DNA of 64,000 nucleotides from Streptomyces sp. NBC_00459. Its GTDB lineage: Bacteria > Actinomycetota > Actinomycetes > Streptomycetales > Streptomycetaceae. Shown one piece after another: positions 24,152 to 32,800 of this stretch. Below the pieces are notes generated by a model, which saw nothing but the letters and a program-made list of their open reading frames with translations, was not told the DNA's origin and did not search any database. How positions within the stretch are numbered: position 1 is the stretch's first letter; each line of letters starts with the position of its first letter. Position numbers and translations under genes: made by a program. The DNA lies in contig NZ_CP107903.1 of NCBI RefSeq assembly GCF_036013955.1, forward strand, positions 4,526,001 to 4,590,000. Reading direction: 5' to 3'.

Positions 24152-25302
24152 TGCCTGACGTTTTCGTCCCAGGTGATGCTTGACGGTGGGCCTAGACAAC
24201 ATGGGAAGCCCCGTGGGGCTTGTTCGCCTTCACGTTACGGACCGGGACGTCGGTCGTGCTCGGGCACCGGGGTGAACCGGTCGCCAGGCGAGTCCATGTC
24301 CAGCGCCTGATGCGGCCGCGAGGCGTTGTACTCCTCGACCCACGCATCCAGCGCCGTCTGAGCCGCCCCGATGCTCTCGAACGCCCCGCAGTCGTCGAGG
24401 AGTTCACGCCGCAGCGTCTGATGGAACCGCTCGACCTTGCCCGTCGTGGTCGGCGACGCCGGCTGGGTGAGCCGGTGCGCGATCCCGTTCTCCCGGCAGA
24501 TCCGGTCGAACAACACCTCACCGCCCTGCCCGAACCGGTCGGTGAACTGCTTTCCGTTGTCCGTGAGCACCTCTTCCGGCACCCCGAACGTCCGCAAGGC
24601 CCCGGCGAACGCGGAGCAGACCGCCCGCCCGGTCGCCCGCTCGACCACCGACGCGATCACGCAGTACCGGGAATGATCATCCACCCCGGTCACGACCTTG
24701 GCCTCGGACAACTCCCCAGTGACCGGGTCGACGAGCATCACCCCGCCGACGATGTCCATCTGCCACAACTGCATCGGCCGATCCCGCTGCCAGCGCTTGT
24801 AATCCGACCGCTTCCGCCGCCGCACACCCGGCTCCACCAGGCCATGCCGCACCAGGATCCGATACACCGTCATCCGCGACGGCACAGGCGCCACCGCCCC
24901 CGAACGCCCCAGCACATGAGCGATCCGCCGCGGACCCCACCGAGGATGCTCACGCCGCAGCTCACACACGGCCGCCTCCACCTCGGCAGAAGCCTGATGC
25001 GGACACGAAGCTGGCCTACGCGAACGGTCCGCCAGCCCGGCCAGACCGGAGGCCTCATACCGGGACTTCCACCCGCTGACCGTCTGCCGGGACACACCAA
25101 GCGACGCGGCAACCTCCGTCACCGTCGCGCCCGCCAGCACCGCAAGCACAGCCCGGTATCTCTGCTCGACAACCGACAACTCCACCAGAGCCAATCCCGG
25201 CCTCCCGCCACACGCCGCAACGACGCGCACAGCAAAGCCGATCACGGCCACCGTCAACCATCAGCTGGGATCGAACTGTCAAGCATCTACCGGGATCGGA
25301 CA
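24135..25302. mobile_element. IS481-family insertion sequence
   Basis: About 1,168 bp with imperfect terminal inverted repeats of about 54 bp beginning TGTCGGATCCCAGTTGATGC on the left and TGTCCGATCCCGGTAGATGC on the right (read inward). Each end holds two copies of a TCCCAGnTGATGCnTGAC-like motif, likely the transposase sites. One transposase gene fills the element. No clear target duplication was seen in the flanks (cgagt on the left, ggccg on the right). Confidence 0.85.
24235..25194 (-). CDS. IS481-family transposase
   Basis: 319 residues if TTG 25194 is used, which gives the MALVELSVVEQRY start typical of this family in Streptomyces. N-terminal HTH: ATVTEVAASLGVSRQTVSGW. The rve-type integrase core shows the DDE triad: Asp in LWQMDIVGG, Asp in EVLTDNGKQF and Glu in TTTGKVERFHQTLRREL. 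It appears intact, so the element may still move. Its gene runs opposite to the host operon it interrupts. Confidence 0.9.
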   Translation of the reverse strand: MALVELSVVEQRYRAVLAVLAGATVTEVAASLGVSRQTVSGWKSRYEASGLAGLADRSRRPASCPHQASAEVEAAVCELRREHPRWGPRRIAHVLGRSGAVAPVPSRMTVYRILVRHGLVEPGVRRRKRSDYKRWQRDRPMQLWQMDIVGGVMLVDPVTGELSEAKVVTGVDDHSRYCVIASVVERATGRAVCSAFAGALRTFGVPEEVLTDNGKQFTDRFGQGGEVLFDRICRENGIAHRLTQPASPTTTGKVERFHQTLRRELLDDCGAFESIGAAQTALDAWVEEYNASRPHQALDMDSPGDRFTPVPEHDRRPGP

Positions 25303-25884
25303 GGCCGCTGCCCAGCGTGCTGTTCAGAGTTTCTTTACTGGATCAAGGCGGCCCGCCTACGGCGTGCCGCGCGCGCTGGCGGCCACGGGCCGCCGCCGCT
25401 CCCTGTCTCCGCCACCGCTGCGGCGGCCCCCGGCCACTCAGCGCGCAGTCCCGCCAAGGCAGACAGCCAGGCCAGGAAGCAACTCGCCCAGCCCGAGCAC
25501 GCACGACCCCGCCGTCCGGGTGGCCGTCGTTTCGAAACCGGGAAGCGTGGCTGATGCCGGTACGGGGTTGCTGGAGGCATACGTGACGGGTGCTTGTTCG
25601 GCGCACTCGCCGTCTTGGCTCACTTTCGGTGGTGCAGGTCAGAACTGCGCTTCCAATGACCGCCTTCAACCGCCGCCCTCTCTAACTCAACAACAGCTGA
25701 CGGGGGTTGCCGCCGCACCCGAATCCGAGCACGCCGACCGCCCCGGTACCATCGGCACCGGGGTCCTGATCAGGGCTTCCACGACCGGACCACCCGGAAT
25801 GCTGTCCAGGCTGAGGGGTGGTCCGGTCCTTTGTTGTTGGCGTCCGCGCGCTCTGCTGACGTGAGGCGGACCGGGTTTTCGGGA
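25303..25884. other. Gene-poor stretch after the IS element
   Basis: No convincing gene. Frames are open on both strands but encode biased, unrecognisable sequence. It holds the hairpin at 25783-25828 and a shorter one, CCCCGGT with ACCGGGG, at 25741-25763. Confidence 0.5.
25783..25828. terminator. Hairpin terminator followed by CTTTGTTGTT
   Basis: GACCGGACCACCC and GGGTGGTCCGGTC form a perfect 13-bp stem with a 20-base loop. It lies downstream of the kinase-like gene (minus strand) and is followed by a T-rich stretch on the plus strand. Confidence 0.65.
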
Positions 25885-26721
25885 TCAGGTCAGGGCTTTG
25901 ACCACCTCGGGGATGGTGGGCCGATCCCCCGGGGAATGACTGAGCATCGCGTCGACCAATTCGCCTAGCTCACCGGGCACTTTCACGGGCCGACGTCGGC
26001 CGTTGGCCACTGCCTGTCGCTGCACGGGTCGTGGAGCGTCGTCCGGGTACTCGCACGCCCGCCAGCCCGTGGCGGAGATGAGCAGCGAGGCCCCGAGCGC
26101 GTAGACGTCGGCTTCCTGCGTCGGCTCCGCTTCCCCGGTGTCGAGCACGCTGCGTGCGATCTCTGGTGCTTCGTAGTGGACGAGGCAGCCGCGGAACGGG
26201 AAGTCGTGCCCCTCGGGTACGTGGCCGCCGTGGGCAAGGGCGAGGTCGATGAGGTGTGTTCGTTCGGGCCCGATGATGAAGTGGGCAGGCTGTACATCGC
26301 CGTGTGCCCAGCCCTTGGCGTGGAGGTCGGCGAGCGCTTCGGCGCATTCCAGTGCTTCGCTGGTGTGCGGTGCGATGGGCGAGTCCTTCGTACGGCAGCG
26401 CTCCCACAGCCGGTACAGGTCCGGCCCTTCGTGCCACGGCTGGAAGTTCCACGTGCCGTGCTCCCACTCGCCGTACGCGATTCCCTCAACGCCGAGGCGA
26501 AGCAGAACGGCACCCTCGCGCGCCGGCGCGAGCGCGGTCCAGGGTTGGGCAGGCCAGTCGGCCGTAGCCTCGATCGGATAGCCGATCTTCACGGCGTAGT
26601 GGCCCCGGTGGCTCTCCACCTCCCAGACCGTGGAGCCTCGACGGTTGATGACCATGCGCTGAGTCGTGGGCATGAGTGCGTCGAGCACCACGATCGGCAG
26701 TTCAGGAGTTGAGCCCGGCAA
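25885..26721 (-). CDS. Protein-kinase-like phosphotransferase
   Basis: 278 residues from TTG 26721, which has GGAAGGGAAGAG before it. The kinase fold is visible: strand-paired VWEVES, invariant-type Lys45 in HYAVKIGYP, catalytic loop AHGDVQPAHFIIG, IDLALAHGG in place of DFG, VHYEAPEIARS as an APE-like motif, and DVYALGASLL. The closest known group is eukaryotic-like or APH-type kinases of Streptomyces accessory regions that phosphorylate small molecules or proteins; the substrate is unknown. The next gene upstream on the same strand is 77 bp away and may be cotranscribed. The frame extends further upstream, but without a good start. Confidence 0.7.
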   Translation of the reverse strand: MPGSTPELPIVVLDALMPTTQRMVINRRGSTVWEVESHRGHYAVKIGYPIEATADWPAQPWTALAPAREGAVLLRLGVEGIAYGEWEHGTWNFQPWHEGPDLYRLWERCRTKDSPIAPHTSEALECAEALADLHAKGWAHGDVQPAHFIIGPERTHLIDLALAHGGHVPEGHDFPFRGCLVHYEAPEIARSVLDTGEAEPTQEADVYALGASLLISATGWRACEYPDDAPRPVQRQAVANGRRRPVKVPGELGELVDAMLSHSPGDRPTIPEVVKALT

Positions 26722-26798
26722 CGTCTCTTCCCTTCCAGGTTCCAGGCGAGCGCGGCCGACCACGAGTTCGGGCCGGCCGCGTCGCTGTTGTCGTGTGG

Positions 26799-27242
26799 CT
26801 AGGCCTGACCGTACGGTCGGCCGCAGTCCGAATCGCACTGCGCGAGATTCACGCCGTTCACGGTCCACAGGTCGTCGAAGACCATGAACCCGGCCGCCTT
26901 CATGGCGCGTGCGGAGGCGGCGACCATCTCAGGGTCGCGGGCGCCTCCACCCGGCTTCGGGTTGTGGTGAAGGAAGCGGCCCGCGTACCGCTCGCACAGC
27001 GCGGCGTACTCCTTCGTGTGCAGGATGAGCGCGTGGAGGCCGAGGTCCACGTCATCGGACGGGACCATGGGAACGGTGGCGGTGGCCGCCGCGACCAGGA
27101 ACGCAACCGCCTGATCCGCGATCCGCTCCGCGCGCTCGGCCGACTGCCCGTTGTGGATGACCACGAAGTGGGCGAGGCTCTCGAACAATTTCTCACCAGC
27201 CGCCGCGCGACCGGTCCGCTGATCGTTCGCCGTTGCCGTCAT
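26799..27242 (-). CDS. Glycine-rich-domain-containing-like protein
   Basis: 147 residues from ATG 27242. The core DVDLGLHALILHTKEYAALC and AGRFLHHNPKPGGG resembles the His-containing helices of the glycine-rich-domain-containing (DUF1399-like) family found in many Streptomyces. The His residues (LHALILH, FLHH) and the C-terminal CDSDCGRP could bind a metal. Function unknown. It precedes the kinase-like gene in the same direction. Confidence 0.65.
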   Translation of the reverse strand: MTATANDQRTGRAAAGEKLFESLAHFVVIHNGQSAERAERIADQAVAFLVAAATATVPMVPSDDVDLGLHALILHTKEYAALCERYAGRFLHHNPKPGGGARDPEMVAASARAMKAAGFMVFDDLWTVNGVNLAQCDSDCGRPYGQA

Positions 27243-27340
27243 GTGCAATCTCCCGGTGTGAGGTGGTGCGTGGCATGGGCATGCCGCCCTGATCGCCGAG
27301 CTGGGCTCTAGCAGACGATCAGGGGGCAGGTTTGGAAGGG

Positions 27341-27394
27341 CCGGCCCCGGACGGGGACGGGGGAGCCGCGAACGGGCACCCGTCCGGGGCGGCC
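27341..27394. terminator. Hairpin between accessory genes
   Basis: CCCCGGACGGG (27345-27355) pairs with CCCGTCCGGGG (27379-27389); GGCC extensions on both sides lengthen the stem. It lies downstream of the small minus-strand operon ending at 27398. Confidence 0.65.
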
Positions 27395-27397
27395 GGT

Positions 27398-27496
27398 CTA
27401 TTGGCGGATACCGAGGGTCGCGCCGATCACCAGGCCGCACGAACCGCTGATGCAGATGCTGAAAAGGACTCCCGCGTACCGGCCGATGGCGCGCAT
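27398..27496 (-). CDS. 32-residue single-helix membrane peptide
   Basis: A short ORF whose ATG shares its A with the stop of the preceding gene (TGATG), which means tight coupling. It reads MRAIGRYAGVLFSICI then SGSCGLVIGATLGIRQ: two basic residues, then one hydrophobic helix. It is too short to assign; the coupling and the well-formed helix are the evidence that it is expressed. Confidence 0.5.
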   Translation of the reverse strand: MRAIGRYAGVLFSICISGSCGLVIGATLGIRQ

Positions 27497-27726
27497 CACA
27501 ACCCACCCAGACTGTTGCCGTTCTTGATGGCCAGACGTGCGCTTAGTTCCTCCCGCGCACTGAGCGCCACCACGTTGTCCGATACGGCATCCCACTCCAG
27601 GCCGCCACGGATCGGCCGCATCTGCACACGGCCCCCGAACTCGCCCATGACGACACCGATACGGTCCCTGACGCTGTCCTTGGCCAGTTCACCGACACCT
27701 GGTCTGGTCTGCTGATTGCTCGCCAT
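27496..27726 (-). CDS. Small Streptomyces-type protein beside an XRE regulator
   Basis: 76 residues from ATG 27726. The pattern VGELAKDSVRDRIGVVMGEF, VQMRPIRGGLEWDA and a closing LSARLAIKN is recalled from many short actinomycete proteins that are encoded next to XRE-type regulators in accessory DNA. A small SH3-like beta barrel is plausible. It is divergent from the XRE-TPR gene, with a perfect palindrome in the shared promoter. Confidence 0.7.
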   Translation of the reverse strand: MASNQQTRPGVGELAKDSVRDRIGVVMGEFGGRVQMRPIRGGLEWDAVSDNVVALSAREELSARLAIKNGNSLGGL

Positions 27727-27774
27727 GCACACGAGCATCGCGAACCGGGTGCCCCCGCCAAAAGGTCAGGCTGA

Positions 27775-27791
27775 TTACCCAACTTGGGTAA
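27775..27791. promoter_or_regulatory. Palindromic operator in divergent promoter
   Basis: TTACCCAA-C-TTGGGTAA is a perfect 8-1-8 inverted repeat, 49 bp upstream of the small gene and 62 bp upstream of the XRE gene. It is the likely binding site of the XRE regulator. Confidence 0.7.
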
Positions 27792-27852
27792 CATCGCGGC
27801 AAGTAGAGAATCAGCGACGTTGCGTAGCCCTCGCAGGGTGGGAGCTTGCCCG

Positions 27853-29193
27853 ATGCCCGACGCCGACCGGCCGCAGGAACTGCCTGCCAGGCTGCTCACC
27901 GATCCCGAGATGATCAACGCGTGCCGGGTACGGGACTTCGGCAGAGTCTTCCGGCTGGTGAAGGTACGGGCGGGCATCTATCCGTCGATGATCGCCAGGC
28001 GATGTGAGCTGACACCCAGCCGAGTCGGTGAAGTGATTGCCGGGCGCCGTCAGTTGCTGCACATGGACGTCGTCGAACGCATCTCGGACGGCTTGCGCAT
28101 CCCAGGGCACATGCTCGGGCTTGCCCGTCGCCCCTGGGAGACGCCCCAGGCTCTCGTGGTCACCCAGCGAGAGGCACCGCAAGTGCCGGAGCCAGAGCAG
28201 CAGACACCCGCGTCTCTGCCGGGGCCGGACGTAGACAGCATCTTGGCGCTGGCCACACGAACGAGCCTCAGCACCGCCACACTTGCCGCGTTCCGATCGT
28301 CCATCGAGGACTACTGGCGACGGGACGACCAGCACGGCGGCGAAGCTCTGAGGCCGGCCATTGTCGGTCAGCTCCGGCATGTTGTGGGGCTGTTGAAGGA
28401 GAGCCGACCGCCGTCCATCCAGAACGGCCTGTACGGAATCGCGGCCGAGTTGGCGCGCCTCACCGGCTGGACCTACTTCGACGCCCGCCAGTACAACCAG
28501 GCCCGCGCGTACTTCACCGAGGCCCTGCAACTGGCCAAGGAAATCGACGACCGTCAGTTCATGGCCAACGTCCTGGCCTGCATGAGCTTGCAGGCCACGT
28601 ACCAGGACAAGCCCGGGGACTCCCTGGCACTCGTGACCGCCGCTCAGGACCAGGCCCGCCCAGCTCTCGGCGCCACGCCGCGCGTCATGTCGATGCTGTC
28701 CATGCGTGAAGCCTTCGCCCACGCCACCCTCGGCAACCGAGACTCCACTCACCGGGCCATCGGGGAAGCGCACCGCCACTTCGAGCAGATCCAGGCGAAT
28801 GATCCGGACCCATCATGGGTGACCTACTTCGACGAGCTGAAGCTCATAGTCGACACCGGCATTGCGCACGGCCGACTCGGGGAGGCAACGACCGCTGAGC
28901 CCTTGATCGCGGATGCTCTGCGGCGGGAGAACAGCACCAACCAACGTGGCCGGGCGTTTCACACGTTCTGGCTGGCCCGTACGCAGCTGGACCAGGGCAA
29001 GCTTGCCCAGGCTTGTCACACCGCCACGCAAGCTCTGGAGCCCGCCTCGGCGGTGTCCTCCGAGCGGGTGTCGGGCCATCTCCGGGAGTTCTACGAGCAG
29101 TTGGCTCCGCACAGGCGGGAGCCCGTAGCCCTGGCTTTCGAGGCACGGCTACGGGAACTCCTCCCACCGGTCAGCGGATCGCTTCGTCCATGA
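27853..29193 (+). CDS. XRE-family regulator with TPR-like domain
   Basis: 446 residues. An XRE-type HTH lies at about 20-90: FGRVFRLVKVRAGIYPSMIA, RRCELTPSRVGEVIAGRR and VVERISDGLRIPGHMLGLA. The rest is alpha-helical with TPR-like repeats, such as RQYNQARAYFTEALQLAKEI and LGEATTAEPLIADALRR. Such proteins in Streptomyces sense a signal through the repeats and control adjacent small genes. ATG 27853 has GGGAG before it; an in-frame start at 27784 lies inside the operator palindrome and is unlikely. It overlaps the convergent NUDIX gene by 23 bp. Confidence 0.82.
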   Translation: MPDADRPQELPARLLTDPEMINACRVRDFGRVFRLVKVRAGIYPSMIARRCELTPSRVGEVIAGRRQLLHMDVVERISDGLRIPGHMLGLARRPWETPQALVVTQREAPQVPEPEQQTPASLPGPDVDSILALATRTSLSTATLAAFRSSIEDYWRRDDQHGGEALRPAIVGQLRHVVGLLKESRPPSIQNGLYGIAAELARLTGWTYFDARQYNQARAYFTEALQLAKEIDDRQFMANVLACMSLQATYQDKPGDSLALVTAAQDQARPALGATPRVMSMLSMREAFAHATLGNRDSTHRAIGEAHRHFEQIQANDPDPSWVTYFDELKLIVDTGIAHGRLGEATTAEPLIADALRRENSTNQRGRAFHTFWLARTQLDQGKLAQACHTATQALEPASAVSSERVSGHLREFYEQLAPHRREPVALAFEARLRELLPPVSGSLRP

Positions 29194-29704
29194 GCACGTA
29201 CAGGAGGCCGACGAGGGATCCGCTGCTCACGATCTCGCGGCGGTCGATCATCCCGCGCACCTCGCTGAGGGGGATCCACTCGATGCGGTCGGACTCGTTC
29301 TTCTCCGTGGGTGGGCCGTCGTAGGTCGCGCCGTCCGCGCGGAAGACGTGGTGTTGCGAGTCGGTGATGCCGTTGGCCGGCTCGGCGTAGATCAGGGGCT
29401 TGATGGGGCCGGGGCGCCAGCCCGTTTCTTCCAGGACTTCGCGGGCCGCTGCCTCCTCAGGGGACTCACCTTCCTCGACCAGGCCCATGGGCAACTCCCA
29501 GGCCCACGAGTCCGTGATGAAGCGGTGCCGCCACATCATCAGCACCTCTTGACGGTCGTTGACCACAGCGGCCACGGCCAAGTGCCGGAGACGAACGACG
29601 TGGTACTCCCACCTGCGCCCGTCAGGCTGCTGGACGTCGACCAGACACAGGTTCACCCACTTATTGGTGTAGATCTGCCGTTCGCCATGGGTCTTCCACT
29701 GCAT
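29171..29704 (-). CDS. NUDIX hydrolase
   Basis: 177 residues. The NUDIX box is complete: GLVEEGESPEEAAAREVLEE then TGW, matching G-x5-E-x7-REUxEExGU. The preceding DSWAWELPMG is also typical of ADP-sugar-type NUDIX enzymes. It hydrolyses a nucleoside diphosphate linked to another group; the exact substrate cannot be told. ATG 29704 is preceded by GAGGGG at good spacing; a start six codons upstream is possible. Confidence 0.88.
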   Translation of the reverse strand: MQWKTHGERQIYTNKWVNLCLVDVQQPDGRRWEYHVVRLRHLAVAAVVNDRQEVLMMWRHRFITDSWAWELPMGLVEEGESPEEAAAREVLEETGWRPGPIKPLIYAEPANGITDSQHHVFRADGATYDGPPTEKNESDRIEWIPLSEVRGMIDRREIVSSGSLVGLLYVLMDEAIR

Positions 29705-29840
29705 GAACGCCGCCCCTCTCACACGATGCGTCCAGCATCTCAGACGGGGGGCCAGCCGTCCGTAAGATTAGCGTCACAGTGACGATTTAGTTTTCGTGGA
29801 AGCATCCTGATGGCTTGGCTGCGACATGACGTATGCCGCG

Positions 29841-32800
29841 CTACTCGAACCAATGGTCGCGACGGGATATTGCAGACAGCGAGGGTAGCTTTTCGATCAT
29901 CGTTGCATTTGCCGCCTGTTGCGCTGCATCAACCAGCACAAAGGGAAACTCGAATGGGTTCTCCAATATCTCGATGATGAAACGCTTAGGGATCCGTTTT
30001 GACCCGTGGAAAGAGGCGACGGATTTCCTGAGTGGCGCACTGATGCTAGATCTAGCCTTTGGGAACATTTCTCTAATACGCGAAAGGTCCGCGTCGAGTT
30101 GATCGACCTTCCCTCTCCCGAGCACGTTAATAAGTTGGTTCGTCCGATAAGCGAGATCAACGCTCTCATGCTTCAGGCAAAGGGAACCTGCGTGGACCAT
30201 AAGTGGTGCGGCATAATTTCGTTCAAACCTTTCCTCCAGCACAGGAAACATGCAGCCCGGGATGGTGTTAGGTAGTGCTCGAAATTCGACGCTGGTGAAG
30301 CGGCAAGGTGAAAAATCCTTATTGTTCACGACATGCTGGATCTTGATATTCTTCTGAATTAGCGACATCTGCCAAGGCTCGAGTGTCTGCCACCGCTGAG
30401 TAACCTCTGAGTGCAAGTCGCGGAAAGCCTGTGGAGGTGCCCACGAAACAAACATTGCAACCCGTGGCAGCAATCCCAGGGATTCGTCGGCCAAGAGATT
30501 CTTCCAATAAGCGAGGTCACCGCGCCTATTCCAACATCGAACTACAGCATCAATTATCTTGGATCCCGCTTTGTTTTCGAATGCTACGCTCAAAATAGGA
30601 GCCAAAAGCATGGATGTTTTCCAGGAAGTCCAGCAGTCAGAGCCGAGAATTGCTTCTGACTCTCGAATCAAAGCCAGGGCATTGTTGAATTCAGGTTCTC
30701 CTTCATTTGTCGGGAGACACTCGAAAAGCCTGAGCAGAGCTGTTAGTTCTTTGCGGAACTCTGGGTGCCGGCCCGGCACGCTCAGTGCCACCTCTGAAGG
30801 ACGTTGGATCTGCCAATAGGGGACATCTGATGAAAGGAATTGCCAGACGTCATGGATGTACCGGCCTTCTGGGTTGGCTGGATAAGACAACATGGTATTA
30901 CCAGCGGCAAGCCGAGTCAAAAACACCTCGAACCAATCAGGTCGCGAGAGTGCTATGTCTAGTCGGCCAGCTTCGAAGCATCTGATCCAAGATTCGGTAG
31001 AACCCGACACCAAATCGATCGCAGCCGACACATCTGTAATTGATGCCCCGCAATAAGCCTGCACGATAGAGCCTGAGCGAAGCCAGGATGAGAATTCACC
31101 GCTTCTCGCGTCCGGCCTATTTTCACTCCACCAATCGAAGCGATCATTCGGTTGCACCTGGGATCGCAGAACTGCCGCAAGTTCGTATGAAACCTCATCT
31201 GACTCAACATCAGGGTAAATTCGCATGGCTTCCTTGGCCATGGCCGGCAGGATGAAGCTATTGGGTGGGATTGGCGATGAGATCAATTCCCCGGACAGGA
31301 GCCGACCTACAGCGCGCAAGCTCAGCGGATCGGTGAGTTGATCTGCTAGCTGACGCGTGTCCCTTCTTGAGGAGTGAGTGACATGGTCTCCGAGGAGGGA
31401 AGCAACCAGTTCTCGGGGATGAGCCAGCAGTCGATAATCAGGATCTTCGCAAAGGTCGATAAGGTGTCTTGAAAGATCAGCTAGCTCTCCCTTGTCGTAC
31501 CAGCCGCAAAAGAATCTGACTACGTTTAGCCAGTAGGGGTTCCGAATGATCGCTTCCAGCCTGTCCGGCCGGGACCCGGTCACGTCAGCTGCGTTACTAT
31601 AATGCGGCGCTGTCTTGTAGAGATACGTGCCCGCAAAGAATTCTCGCATCGACTGAATTTCGAATTCAAACCTGCCCTGAATCCGCTCAGTTAGGGCAAA
31701 TACGCGCTGCACACCTCTGAATAGAATGTCGATCAATTCTCTAGCTTCATCTTCTTCCTGACTCTCCAGGTAGTCCCTCATGAGCTGCTTCAGCTCATCT
31801 TTGCTAATATCCCCAGAACCTGAGGACTTTTCGTGTTCGCTGCGAGCATGCAAAATCCAGGCGATGTATCCATGAAGTTCCAAAAGAATCCCACGGTTTT
31901 CCCGAATAACAGGGTCCTTTGTGGCCTCACGGTCGAGGAATGTCGCCATGTATTGGTCATACAGAGCGGTCCGCTTGTCAGGTAGCGACCAGTCTCTAAC
32001 ATGCACAAGCCATAGGAGAATGGCCAACTGCATCGGGTTGCGGGCAAGATCCGCGACGTGTTTTTTTTGCAAACACTCACCAAGGACTCTCTTGAAAGTC
32101 GCCGAGTCGTGGACTGCAATTTTTTTACGGGTGATCCAGTCTTCGGCGTATTCCCAAATTTCCTCCTCGGCTAGGTCTGCAAGCGTCAGGTATTTGAAGC
32201 CCTGGCGGGAAAAAACAGCGGACTTTGTGCTAGATGAAGGCCGGCTCGTGACCATCACCTGAACGTCTGCACCAAAAGCCTGGAGGTTCTTGATGAACCC
32301 TTCTGCCAGTTCAATGATTTGTGATCGAACTTCGGTGTCGGGAACCTCATCCAGACCGTCCAGCATCAACAGTGAAGGTGTCTTCGCCATGATGGCAATC
32401 ACGTCGTTGGCTGTGAGCTCAAGCCCGTCAGTTGAGTAGGCCGCGTGCGCTGATATGAAAGATGGGATTGATGGATAGACTGGTTGCTCCGATGAGGCGC
32501 TGAATCGACTTGGCCACGGGGACTCTCCTTGTAGCCACGTGCCGAGGTGGCGCAATTCGATTCTAATCGGTAGGCGAAGAGGCCCGGTGGTCAGTTCTTT
32601 TGGAACCTTTTCGAGATCGTCCAGTCGATCGAGTATCCGCGCTCGATAAATTTGCCCAATATACTGAACCAGCGTCGTCTTGCCCTGTCCTGGTGCCCCT
32701 TCGAGAACCACCTTCCCGAAACCTTCAACGAATCGTTCGTTTAGGAAGAGGCGTGCTGCCCTAACTGTGTAGCCTGCGTCATCCCGATCTTCGAATACCT

